Assembly (NCBI RefSeq): GCF_008298035.1
Contig: NZ_CP042910.1
Span: forward strand, 1-64,000
DNA from: Gimesia maris
GTDB lineage: Bacteria > Planctomycetota > Planctomycetia > Planctomycetales > Planctomycetaceae
Direction of reading: 5' to 3'
DNA length: 64,000 nt
Shown here: positions 57,732-64,000 of the stretch, in pieces
How positions within the stretch are numbered: position 1 is the first letter of the stretch
How the letters are laid out: every line of letters starts with the position of its first letter
The notes under the pieces: model-generated
What the model was told of the DNA's origin: nothing
Databases searched by the model: none
The model's input: only the letters and a program-made list of their open reading frames with translations
Translations under genes and position numbers: made by a program

Positions 57732-58814
57732 ATGAGAATCTCCCGCGTCTGTCGTTTGCTGCTCTGTTGTCTGTCTCTTGTTCTTACATGGGAAATCAGC
57801 AACCCGTCTCATGCCTCAGATCCGCCGCAGCAGGGGACCGCGAAACAGATTGATCTGGGCGGCGATGTTTCTCTGGAAGTCCTGTATATTCCGCCGGGCA
57901 AATTCATGATGGGTAGTACACCCGAAGAAAAAGCCTGGGCGACCGGCATTGAAGGGGGTGCGACGCCGGGTACCGAACGGGAATCGTATGAAGGCGAACA
58001 GCCGCGACCGATGCAGGTCAAAGACGGTTTCTGGATGGGCCGTACCGAAGTCAGCGTGGGGCAGTTCAAACGTTTCATCGAGGAGAGCGGCTACGTCACC
58101 GACGCCGAGCAACCCGACGGCGAGACGCAGGTCTTCGATCCCGAATGGAAGATCACCGCCAAAGCACCCCCGCATCCCTGGATCTCCATGAAAGGCAAAA
58201 GCTGGCGCGATCCGAATTTTGGTTTCCCGCTGCGGAACTCGTATCCCGTGGTCTGTGTCAGTTGGAATGACGGCCGCGCCTTCTGTAAATGGCTCACGGA
58301 ACGCGAACGCAAAGCGGGACGGCTGCCGGACGGACTGGAATACCGTCTGCCCACCGAAGCCGAATGGGCTTACGCGTGTCGGGGAGGCAGCAAAGAGAGC
58401 CACTACTTCTGGTGGGGCAACGATCTCCGCGACGGCGAAGGCCGCTTGAATATTTCCGCCGTCGACTTTCTGCCCGGCCGCAACAAAATCTGGCCACTGG
58501 CGAATGCGCCCTGGAGCGATGGCTTTGCCTTCGTCTCCCCCGTCGATCAGTACGGCGAAAAAGGTCGCAACGGTTTCGGACTGGCCGACATGTGTGGCGG
58601 CGTCTGGGAGATCGTCCTCGACGACTTCGATCCCAAAGGGGGACACGAAGAACTGTATGTCGTCGAACAGAACCCGCGTCCCGTCTGTCGGGGCGGCAAC
58701 TACTTCGACGTCCCCGGCAATGCCCGCTGCGCCGTCCGCCTAGGGTTACAGGGCCCGGCCTACTCCGATTCCCGCGACGGCTTTCGCATCTGCCTGGGTG
58801 TGCCTCGCAGGTGA
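57732..58814 (+). CDS. SUMF1-fold protein (formylglycine-generating-enzyme-like) without FGE cysteines
   Basis: The 360-residue product has a signal peptide (SRVCRLLLCCLSLVLTW, to about 28) and the SUMF1/EgtB/PvdO fold. It has FMMGSTPEEKAW, SYPVVCVSWNDGRAFCKWL, RLPTEAEWAYACRGG, ADMCGGVWEIVLDDF and CRGGNYFDVPGNARCAVR. True FGE enzymes need a cysteine pair near the C-terminus, in the RGGS(Y)xCxxxxC region; here the equivalent is RGGNYFDVPGNARC, so the pair is missing. It probably does not make formylglycine and may be a carbohydrate-binding or other fold member. It converges on the HEAT gene with 28 bases between. Confidence 0.88.
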   Translation: MRISRVCRLLLCCLSLVLTWEISNPSHASDPPQQGTAKQIDLGGDVSLEVLYIPPGKFMMGSTPEEKAWATGIEGGATPGTERESYEGEQPRPMQVKDGFWMGRTEVSVGQFKRFIEESGYVTDAEQPDGETQVFDPEWKITAKAPPHPWISMKGKSWRDPNFGFPLRNSYPVVCVSWNDGRAFCKWLTERERKAGRLPDGLEYRLPTEAEWAYACRGGSKESHYFWWGNDLRDGEGRLNISAVDFLPGRNKIWPLANAPWSDGFAFVSPVDQYGEKGRNGFGLADMCGGVWEIVLDDFDPKGGHEELYVVEQNPRPVCRGGNYFDVPGNARCAVRLGLQGPAYSDSRDGFRICLGVPRR

Positions 58815-58842
58815 GACAGCGGATTTGTTAATAGCCGTGATT

Positions 58843-59472
58843 TTATTTCTGTTCGCTCTTTTCACATCGTTCCAGAAACGCTTTGAGTCTTTTTGTGGAA
58901 CTGTGTTTCGGATCACCGTCTTCCAGGTAGGGCATTAACCGATCACGGGTCCGGCACAGTTCCGCAGACATCTCCAGTTCCCGGGTGATGCGAGTCAGCA
59001 GCAGTTCCTCGGCGGCAGGCCATATCGTCTGCTGCGGGTCATCAAGTAATTTCAAGATGGTCTGATCGATTTCGGGTGAAGAAAAATGGACTTTGCGCAA
59101 TGTCACCAGCGCATATGCCCGCACCGAGTTATTTTGATCCTGTTCCGCCATTTGACAGAGTGTTGCGACCAGAGGCTGACTTTCATTTTGATGATAGTCG
59201 AAAAAATCACCCGCTACGAAAACCGTGATGGTTCTGATTTGCGGGTCCTCGTGCTGCAGATACTCCTGCAGCACCGGGATCACTGACGGGTCGGACATCT
59301 GAATCGTGGTGCGGGCAAAACGACGCAACTGGAGTTCCAGCTCCCAGCGCAGAAGCCAGCCTTTCGGCACATACAGCCAGAACACAATCAAGAGCAGCGG
59401 CGCGCCGAAGAACATCAGGAGACAACCCAGACCGGAACGATTATAGCGCAGCTGAAATCGTGGCAACGTCAT
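58843..59472 (-). CDS. Membrane-anchored HEAT-repeat-like protein
   Basis: The 209-residue product has one N-terminal membrane segment (GCLLMFFGAPLLLIVFWLYV, about 16-35). Repeated helical pairs follow (VIPVLQEYLQHEDPQIRTIT, then NNSVRAYALVTLRKVHF and IDQTILKLLDDPQQTIWP), fitting HEAT-like repeats. It overlaps the phosphoesterase stop by 4 bases (ATGA), so the two are translationally coupled. The role is unknown, possibly protein-protein contact at the membrane. Confidence 0.72.
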   Translation of the reverse strand: MTLPRFQLRYNRSGLGCLLMFFGAPLLLIVFWLYVPKGWLLRWELELQLRRFARTTIQMSDPSVIPVLQEYLQHEDPQIRTITVFVAGDFFDYHQNESQPLVATLCQMAEQDQNNSVRAYALVTLRKVHFSSPEIDQTILKLLDDPQQTIWPAAEELLLTRITRELEMSAELCRTRDRLMPYLEDGDPKHSSTKRLKAFLERCEKSEQK

Positions 59473-59957
59473 CTTGCCACCTCCCGCAGTTCCAGTTCAT
59501 CGGTTGCCAGATCGAGTATCGCGACGGTAAATACCTTCGCCCGGAAGAGTGCCCCCGGATTGATGCGGCGGGTGGCTCCTGCACGAAAATCATGACTCTG
59601 ATGCGAATGCCCGGTCAGCAGGTAGTCCGGCTCTGCTTCCAGCAGCGGCTTCAGATCACGGCTAATATGACCATGCACGACGGCAATCCGTTTCCCGGCC
59701 AGCGTCACTTCCCCACCCCAGCCCAGGCAGTGCGCACCATGCTGGTCCGCCGCCCGTTCCAGAATGCGCACCATGTCAGCATCATGGTTCCCCAGCGAAA
59801 AATAAAAGGGGAGCACCGCACAAGTCGCAACGATTTCTTCACTCGCCAGATCGCCACAGTGAAACAGCGCCTGGGCACCTGCCTCACGCAACAGGTCCAC
59901 AGCTCGTTCTGTCCGTTCCCGGTGATTGTGTGAGTCTGACAGAATTCCGATTCGCAC
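59469..59957 (-). CDS. YfcE-type metallophosphoesterase
   Basis: The 162-residue product is a calcineurin-fold phosphodiesterase with all metal motifs: GILSDSHNH near 4-12, FHCGDLAS (about 33-40), SLGNHDADM, VVHGHIS and TGHSHQSHD. YfcE-type enzymes cleave phosphodiesters of small molecules. The GTG at 59957 is preferred because GGGAG lies 5 bases before it; a TTG at 59969 would add four residues. It is the first gene of the pair with the HEAT protein. Confidence 0.88.
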   Translation of the reverse strand: MRIGILSDSHNHRERTERAVDLLREAGAQALFHCGDLASEEIVATCAVLPFYFSLGNHDADMVRILERAADQHGAHCLGWGGEVTLAGKRIAVVHGHISRDLKPLLEAEPDYLLTGHSHQSHDFRAGATRRINPGALFRAKVFTVAILDLATDELELREVAR

Positions 59958-60147
59958 AGTTTCTCCCAATTCTAGAGGAATGCCCTGATTTTCATTCTAT
60001 GTGCGTGGCTTCAGAAAACAATCTGCTCTGCTCATCTTCCGCTGTTCCCATGCAGACCACCGTCTGTGACACCAACTGCCGGAATCGAGATGGATTTGAA
60101 ATATTACCTTAAATTGCTGATAATAAGTAAAATAAACTTTACATGTA

Positions 60148-60163
60148 GTAATGCAAGCATTAC
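60148..60163. promoter_or_regulatory. Palindromic operator upstream of the membrane protein/XRE pair
   Basis: GTAATGC (60148-60154) and GCATTAC (60157-60163) form a perfect 7-base dyad with a 2-base spacer, 55 bases before the ATG. A looser symmetry (ACATGTA before and TTGTATGT after) extends it. It is a likely site for the XRE regulator encoded in the same operon. Confidence 0.65.
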
Positions 60164-60217
60164 ATTGTATGTGTGGTCAGTGAATGTAAAAGATCTTTTT
60201 TCAACGGAGGCTTTACG

Positions 60218-60613
60218 ATGTCCGCGACGCAAAAACATGCCTGGTTCAATATCGCAGTCATTGGGGGAACTTTGTTATTGGTTGCCTGCCTGTATCCATT
60301 TCTGGGCTGGTCAGCAAATGGGGCACTGGGACTGGCGGGGTTGCTTGGTTTGGGTCCTGTATTCTATCGCAAGAGCGCCAGCGAAGTGGTCACGGATGAG
60401 CGGGATATTCTGATACAACGACGTGCCACGCTACTGGGTTATACCGCGTTCTGGCTCGTATTTGTTCTGGTCGCCGCTCTACTCTCCCCACTCGTCTATG
60501 GGCAGGAAGGAAACATCCCCGTCATCGTCGTACAGTTGAGCGTCTTCTATGCGATGGTGTTATTTGTGGGAGTGACCTCACTGGCAACTTTGATTCAGAA
60601 CGCGCGAGGATAA
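60218..60613 (+). CDS. Small multi-helix membrane protein
   Basis: The 131-residue product has four hydrophobic segments (about 10-27, 31-48, 77-96 and 106-126) and a conserved-looking middle SASEVVTDERDILIQRRATL. A DxxD-type stretch between membrane segments resembles DUF2178-like proteins that pair with a small XRE regulator. GGAGG lies 7 bases before the ATG at 60218. The next gene begins 3 bases after the stop. Confidence 0.8.
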   Translation: MSATQKHAWFNIAVIGGTLLLVACLYPFLGWSANGALGLAGLLGLGPVFYRKSASEVVTDERDILIQRRATLLGYTAFWLVFVLVAALLSPLVYGQEGNIPVIVVQLSVFYAMVLFVGVTSLATLIQNARG

Positions 60614-60616
60614 CAG

Positions 60617-60844
60617 ATGGCCGCCCGAGAACGTGCCGAGCTTACCAATCAGATCCGTCGCTTTCGCTTTGAACACGACGAGATGACGCAACAGATGCTG
60701 GCAAGTCATGTCGGCGTCACCCGGCAGACGATCATCGCACTCGAATCGGGAAAGTACTCGCCTTCGCTGGCTCTCGCGTTACGGATCGCCAGAACATTTG
60801 ATGTCCCCGTTGAGGAGATATTTCAACTGACTGACGAATCGTAA
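60617..60844 (+). CDS. XRE-family helix-turn-helix regulator
   Basis: The 75-residue product is a minimal Cro/CI-type HTH: DEMTQQMLASHVGVTRQTII followed by SGKYSPSLALALRIARTFDV and EEIFQL. There is no sensor domain, so it may respond through the membrane protein or by autoregulation at the dyad at 60148-60163. The gene lies 3 bases after the membrane-protein gene. Confidence 0.93.
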   Translation: MAARERAELTNQIRRFRFEHDEMTQQMLASHVGVTRQTIIALESGKYSPSLALALRIARTFDVPVEEIFQLTDES

Positions 60845-60855
60845 CAGCCAGCCGC

Positions 60856-62316
60856 TCATTCATTGCGAAACCGCAGCGAATACAGGTCGGCGTCTTTCAG
60901 TACAAAACGGACCCGCACCGGTTTCCCCGCCAGTTGGCTCAGATCGCTTTTGCCTTTCCAGGTCGCCGTGTGTGCCAGTTCGTCGCCGTAAAATTCTTCG
61001 CTCTCTTTCAATGTGAAGCCGGGAATCGGCGTTCCACTTTCATCCAGCAGTTCATACTGCACGCTGCCCGCTGCGGAGGTCGCGAGGTTGAGTTCCAGTT
61101 CGACCGGCGTATCCCCTTGGGACTTGTCGAACGTAATCAACCGTGTCGTCATTTCACCGCCGGTATACGGGGCATTGATCGAAACAAAACCGTCCTGCCT
61201 GAGTGTAAACCGCCTTAATCGGCAGGGCCCGACGTAGTAGTTCTCAATTGCATACAATGAAAGTTCGGGCACATGGCCGGGCAGCGGGCTGGGTGTGGTG
61301 GTGATGCCCCAGGCGATGTGATTGTTTCGCTGCCACCAGCGTTCCTGGTTCTGTCCCGGTCGCAGGAAGGCTTCGTCCCAGCGTTTCCAGGTGTTCCCGT
61401 CGCGACTCGTCATCAGCACGCCATCGCTGACGCCGGGATGATTATTTTTCGGGTCCGGATGCCAGGCCGCTTTTCGACTGGGAACGAAGCGTTTGGGAAA
61501 CGCCAGAAACAGATGCGGGGCCCGCGGGTAGGCGATCGTTGCGTTCGTATAAAGGTGTTGAGGCGGCGAATCTTTGATGTCGATCAGTGTAGGCGGCGTC
61601 CATTTGAGAAAATCATCCGAAGTACACGTCATGATGGCCCGCACTTTATTCGAAAACGCACGATGAAAATCGACATAGCGGCCGCGATGCTCGTCCCAGA
61701 ACGCCAGGTTCTGCGAATCGAAGGCTCCTTTGGTGATCACCGGTTTGTCGTGCATCAACTGCCAGTGAATGCCGTCAGGTGAGGCGAACGCGTAGAGCCC
61801 GCCCTTGCCGCGACCCAGGGCTTTGAACTTTTCGTCCGCTTTACAGGCCGGGTTCGTATCCACGAACGGCGAGAAATTATGCGCACCGATGCCCGACCAG
61901 ACGATGTTATTCTGTTTCGAGCCGTTGAACTCGAACAGCCCGAGGTCTGGTTTGGTCCAGTGAATCGCATCATCACTCTCGGCGTAGCAGACCACTTCGG
62001 CATGTCCGCGTTTGCGTTGTTCCCAGTCATAATGCGACCCGCGATAGTACATGCGATACTTGTCGCCATCTTTGAGGATGCGCACGTAATAGCTGGTATT
62101 GCCTTCCGCGGGCCCGTCATAGGTAATCGCGATATCCTGGGGTTGCGGATGATGCAGTTCCTGCCGCGCGTTGTCCAGACTGTGAATCATCCAGTCATCC
62201 ACAAACAGCTCCCGCCGCGCCCCGATATGCTCTGGCTCTTCCGCAGCCACCGGCACAGCAGACCACAACAACAGACAGCACAAAACCAGAGACCACAACC
62301 TCAGACAACTTCGCAT
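60856..62316 (-). CDS. Secreted glycosidase-like five-bladed-propeller protein
   Basis: The 486-residue product has a signal peptide (MRSCLRLWSLVLCCLLLWSA, cleaved near VAAEE at 24-28). The body contains repeated blade-like motifs YRMYYRGSHYDWEQRKRG, VCYAESDDAIHWTKPDLG, YAFASPDGIHWQLM and VLMTSRDGNTWKRWDEAF. This is the pattern of GH43/GH32/GH33-like or other sugar-binding propellers in planctomycetes. The catalytic acids could not be assigned. The start at 62316 (ATG, with GAGGAGCC upstream) is preferred; a further upstream in-frame start lacks a signal. The 5' region resembles that of the next gene on the same strand. Confidence 0.78.
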   Translation of the reverse strand: MRSCLRLWSLVLCCLLLWSAVPVAAEEPEHIGARRELFVDDWMIHSLDNARQELHHPQPQDIAITYDGPAEGNTSYYVRILKDGDKYRMYYRGSHYDWEQRKRGHAEVVCYAESDDAIHWTKPDLGLFEFNGSKQNNIVWSGIGAHNFSPFVDTNPACKADEKFKALGRGKGGLYAFASPDGIHWQLMHDKPVITKGAFDSQNLAFWDEHRGRYVDFHRAFSNKVRAIMTCTSDDFLKWTPPTLIDIKDSPPQHLYTNATIAYPRAPHLFLAFPKRFVPSRKAAWHPDPKNNHPGVSDGVLMTSRDGNTWKRWDEAFLRPGQNQERWWQRNNHIAWGITTTPSPLPGHVPELSLYAIENYYVGPCRLRRFTLRQDGFVSINAPYTGGEMTTRLITFDKSQGDTPVELELNLATSAAGSVQYELLDESGTPIPGFTLKESEEFYGDELAHTATWKGKSDLSQLAGKPVRVRFVLKDADLYSLRFRNE

Positions 62317-62361
62317 CACAGGCTCCTCAAAATAACAGACGGCCAGAAACAACGCTCCCTA

Positions 62362-62413
62362 TATGAAACGGTTCCTTCCAGTCTGACAGAGCCGGCACTG
62401 GTTTTCAAATGGA
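62362..62413 (-). repeat. 52-base upstream duplicate, copy 1
   Basis: This 52-base segment (TATGAAACGGTTCCTTCCAG at its left end) is identical at 51 of 52 positions to 63529-63580. Each copy lies about 45 bases upstream of a secreted-protein start on the minus strand. The start region also matches: similar signal peptides (MRSCLRLW versus MKSCLRLR) and ribosome sites. It is likely a duplicated promoter. Confidence 0.85.
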
Positions 62414-62434
62414 ATAAACGAACTCGCCTATTTC

Positions 62435-63484
62435 TCATTGAGGTTCGTTAGACTTTTTCTTGGGAGCCACAGGTGGGGGACCATAATACAATGGCTCGAC
62501 AGGACCGGTTGGTTTTCCTGCATCGTCGGACACATAAGAGACACCTTTGATTGTGTCAACGATCATCATGCCATCTGAAAATGGAACAACTAAATCAGCG
62601 GGTTTGACTTTTCCTTGTTCAATGCGTGTGATCTTTATTTCCAGGGTAGAGATACTTTGAGGTAAAGATGAGGTCATCGTATCCTCCCGAATTTCTACTG
62701 GCATCCAGACATCTTCTACAAGCTTGCTTTTGGATACCGTAAATCGCTCGATGCGATAGCTTGGCTTTCGCTCCAAGCCGGGGAATTCTCTCCAGCGTGA
62801 TTCACCCCGGATGGGAAGAAAACCCCGCTCCGGGTCAAGAATCATTTTTCGGCTTCCATATGGTTTGTTAGTCCAGTAAGGCTGGTACTTTACAGTAAGT
62901 TGTACTTTTCCACTGTCCACGGGTGCCCGGATTTCAAAACTCGCTTTGCGATCAATCATATCCTGAAACAGGTATTCGGATTTGTCAGGATATTCACCGC
63001 GTAACCAGTAGATATAATGATTGTCACTGATAACGCGATCATGTACTCTATCAATCCTGCCAAAAGAGTGTGTTTTATTAATAATTGTTCCACGTGTGAT
63101 GCGCTGTTGAGCGTCATAACTGTCAGAAACCCATTGATTTGCTTCTTCTTCATCAGGGCGAAACATATCTGAGTCGATCCGGTATGAGTCTTCGAGCAAC
63201 CAGTGTCGACATCTTCTGAAGGGAGTCTTTGTACGCAATTTTCCAGGCTGTTCATTCTTGTTTTCATAGATCAGCCCGGTCAGGTCGACTTCATAATAGA
63301 GATTCTTTGCATGCTCCAGTCGACGTGCAAACGCTTTGAGGATCAACGCTTTCTGTTCAGCCGGTTTCAGTTCGCTGAATTCTTTGATGTCTATTGTGAT
63401 CGGTTGTGGCTCTTCCGCAACTGCTGATACCGCGGAGAACAGACAACACAATGTCAGGCAACGCAACCTCAGACAACTTTTCAT
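62435..63484 (-). CDS. Secreted protein of unknown function
   Basis: The 349-residue product has a signal peptide (MKSCLRLRCLTLCCLFSAVS, cleaved near VAEEP). The body starts with a helical EFSELKPAEQKALILKAFAR and then a strand-rich part with RMILDPERGFLPIRG-like sequence (KMILDPERGFLPIRG), as in outer-membrane lipoprotein-sorting-type folds. The C-terminal PPPVAPKKKSN tail is charged and Pro-rich. The ATG at 63484 is preferred over an upstream frame because the signal peptide starts there. It may share its promoter type with the gene at 62316, but the body is unrelated. Confidence 0.72.
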   Translation of the reverse strand: MKSCLRLRCLTLCCLFSAVSAVAEEPQPITIDIKEFSELKPAEQKALILKAFARRLEHAKNLYYEVDLTGLIYENKNEQPGKLRTKTPFRRCRHWLLEDSYRIDSDMFRPDEEEANQWVSDSYDAQQRITRGTIINKTHSFGRIDRVHDRVISDNHYIYWLRGEYPDKSEYLFQDMIDRKASFEIRAPVDSGKVQLTVKYQPYWTNKPYGSRKMILDPERGFLPIRGESRWREFPGLERKPSYRIERFTVSKSKLVEDVWMPVEIREDTMTSSLPQSISTLEIKITRIEQGKVKPADLVVPFSDGMMIVDTIKGVSYVSDDAGKPTGPVEPLYYGPPPVAPKKKSNEPQ

Positions 63485-63528
63485 CACAGACTCCTCTTGA
63501 ACCAATCGGACAGAATCAGCGTTCCCTG

Positions 63529-63580
63529 TATGAAACGGTTCCTTCCAGTTTGACAGAGCCGGCACTGGTTTTCAAATGGA
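63529..63580 (-). repeat. 52-base upstream duplicate, copy 2
   Basis: This is the partner of 62362-62413, with a single C/T difference. It ends about 45 bases before the start at 63484, mirroring copy 1. It lies in the 122-base gap after the truncated gene at the window end. Confidence 0.85.
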
Positions 63581-63606
63581 TTGTAGCTGGAACAGGAAAT
63601 TGTCTA

Positions 63607-64000
63607 TCAGGATATAGGCCAGTGTTTCTCGAACAGTAGTTGCAGCAGGGGGTCCTGATAATCCGCGGGGCACCAGTCTGCCGGCGGGTTCATTTCTTCC
63701 AGATCACTCCAGACTTGTGTTCTGAACTGTTGCCAGTCCTCAAATTCCCAGTTCTGATGGGTTACGACGCTCGGAAATTCCCAACGGGATTGGACATCGA
63801 TGCGGCGCTCGCGAATTTTCTTCCCGGTATTCCAGCCGGAAGACATGTGCTGGCAGAAACTGCGGGCCAGAGATTCACAAACCGCTTCACGCAATTGACC
63901 TGCTGCGTGCGCATCGAGGTAAAACGTTTGAATGAGATGCTGCAGGCAGATTTCTTTGGCTGCATCACCCTCCGCTGTTTTTCGAATTGTACCCAGCAGT
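63607..64000 (-). CDS. Partial protein of unknown function, cut by the window end
   Basis: The minus-strand frame stays open to the window edge, so the 5' part is missing. The visible 130 residues are helical and Trp-rich (EDWQQFRTQVWSDLEEMNPP, DWCPADYQDPLLQLLFEKHW) with no signal or membrane segment. No family is recognised. The stop is at 63607-63609. Confidence 0.65.
   Translation of the reverse strand, partial: LLGTIRKTAEGDAAKEICLQHLIQTFYLDAHAAGQLREAVCESLARSFCQHMSSGWNTGKKIRERRIDVQSRWEFPSVVTHQNWEFEDWQQFRTQVWSDLEEMNPPADWCPADYQDPLLQLLFEKHWPIS

Noticed and set aside
57732-58814. Calling this gene a true formylglycine-generating enzyme
   Set aside because: The cysteine pair of FGE is absent in the RGGN-region; only the fold is supported.

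Overview
The window reads as the origin-proximal part of a planctomycete chromosome, most like the Gimesia group. Supporting signs are paired DUF1501 proteins with twin-arginine signals, a DUF1559 pseudopilin-like protein, a TIGR03067 protein, a secreted sulfatase, a very large PQQ-type propeller, BlaR1 fused to carboxypeptidase-regulatory-like repeats, and moderate GC with few operons. The genus is an inference. Base 1 is the A of the dnaA start codon, so the coordinates were probably set to begin at dnaA. 

Replication block (1-5.7 kb): a short dnaA without the N-terminal helicase-interaction domain, a candidate oriC gap, dnaN, a DUF721/DciA-type gene and gyrB; recF is absent. A 14-bp perfect hairpin separates gyrB from the convergent truD-hpt pair. 

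Metabolic block (7-18 kb): a secreted protein of unknown function, lutABC (lactate oxidation), an FAD oxidoreductase/aldo-keto reductase pair, a RidA protein, flotillin-like FloA, a small unknown gene and a FabH/OleA-type condensing enzyme. 

Repeat-rich block (18-31 kb): a porin, an ECF sigma factor, an SDR, a TIGR03067 protein, an alpha/beta hydrolase, a DUF1501 protein, a sodium symporter with a small membrane partner and a GDSL hydrolase. Among them lie three arrays holding ten copies of a ~273-bp element. Each full copy is an imperfect inverted repeat with a nested hairpin at each end, and the hairpin stems show compensatory base changes between copies. Two arrays lie between convergent genes and end in the same terminal segment. 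This is the strongest candidate for an undescribed element in the window. 

Surface and secretion block (31-43 kb): a DinB-like protein, two secreted unknowns, a sulfatase divergent from a second DUF1501 gene, DUF1559 plus a lipoprotein, and a 1228-residue PQQ propeller with an internal SAM-methyltransferase-like segment and a C-terminal malectin-like segment. 

Regulatory block (43-54 kb): PadR with a membrane protein behind a clear palindromic operator, a hybrid PAS histidine kinase, a small monooxygenase-type protein, a BlaI/BlaR1 pair behind a promoter with two BlaI-type dyads, and a DNA N6-adenine methylase overlapping a metallo-beta-lactamase-fold gene. 

Last block (54-64 kb): a beta-helix protein, a lipoprotein-like unknown, a SUMF1-fold protein lacking the FGE cysteine pair, a phosphoesterase/HEAT pair, a membrane protein/XRE pair with a palindromic operator, two secreted proteins sharing a near-identical 52-bp upstream segment, and a gene cut by the window end. 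No tRNA, rRNA, CRISPR array, transposase or prophage was recognised. All family assignments are by eye from motifs; no database search was run.
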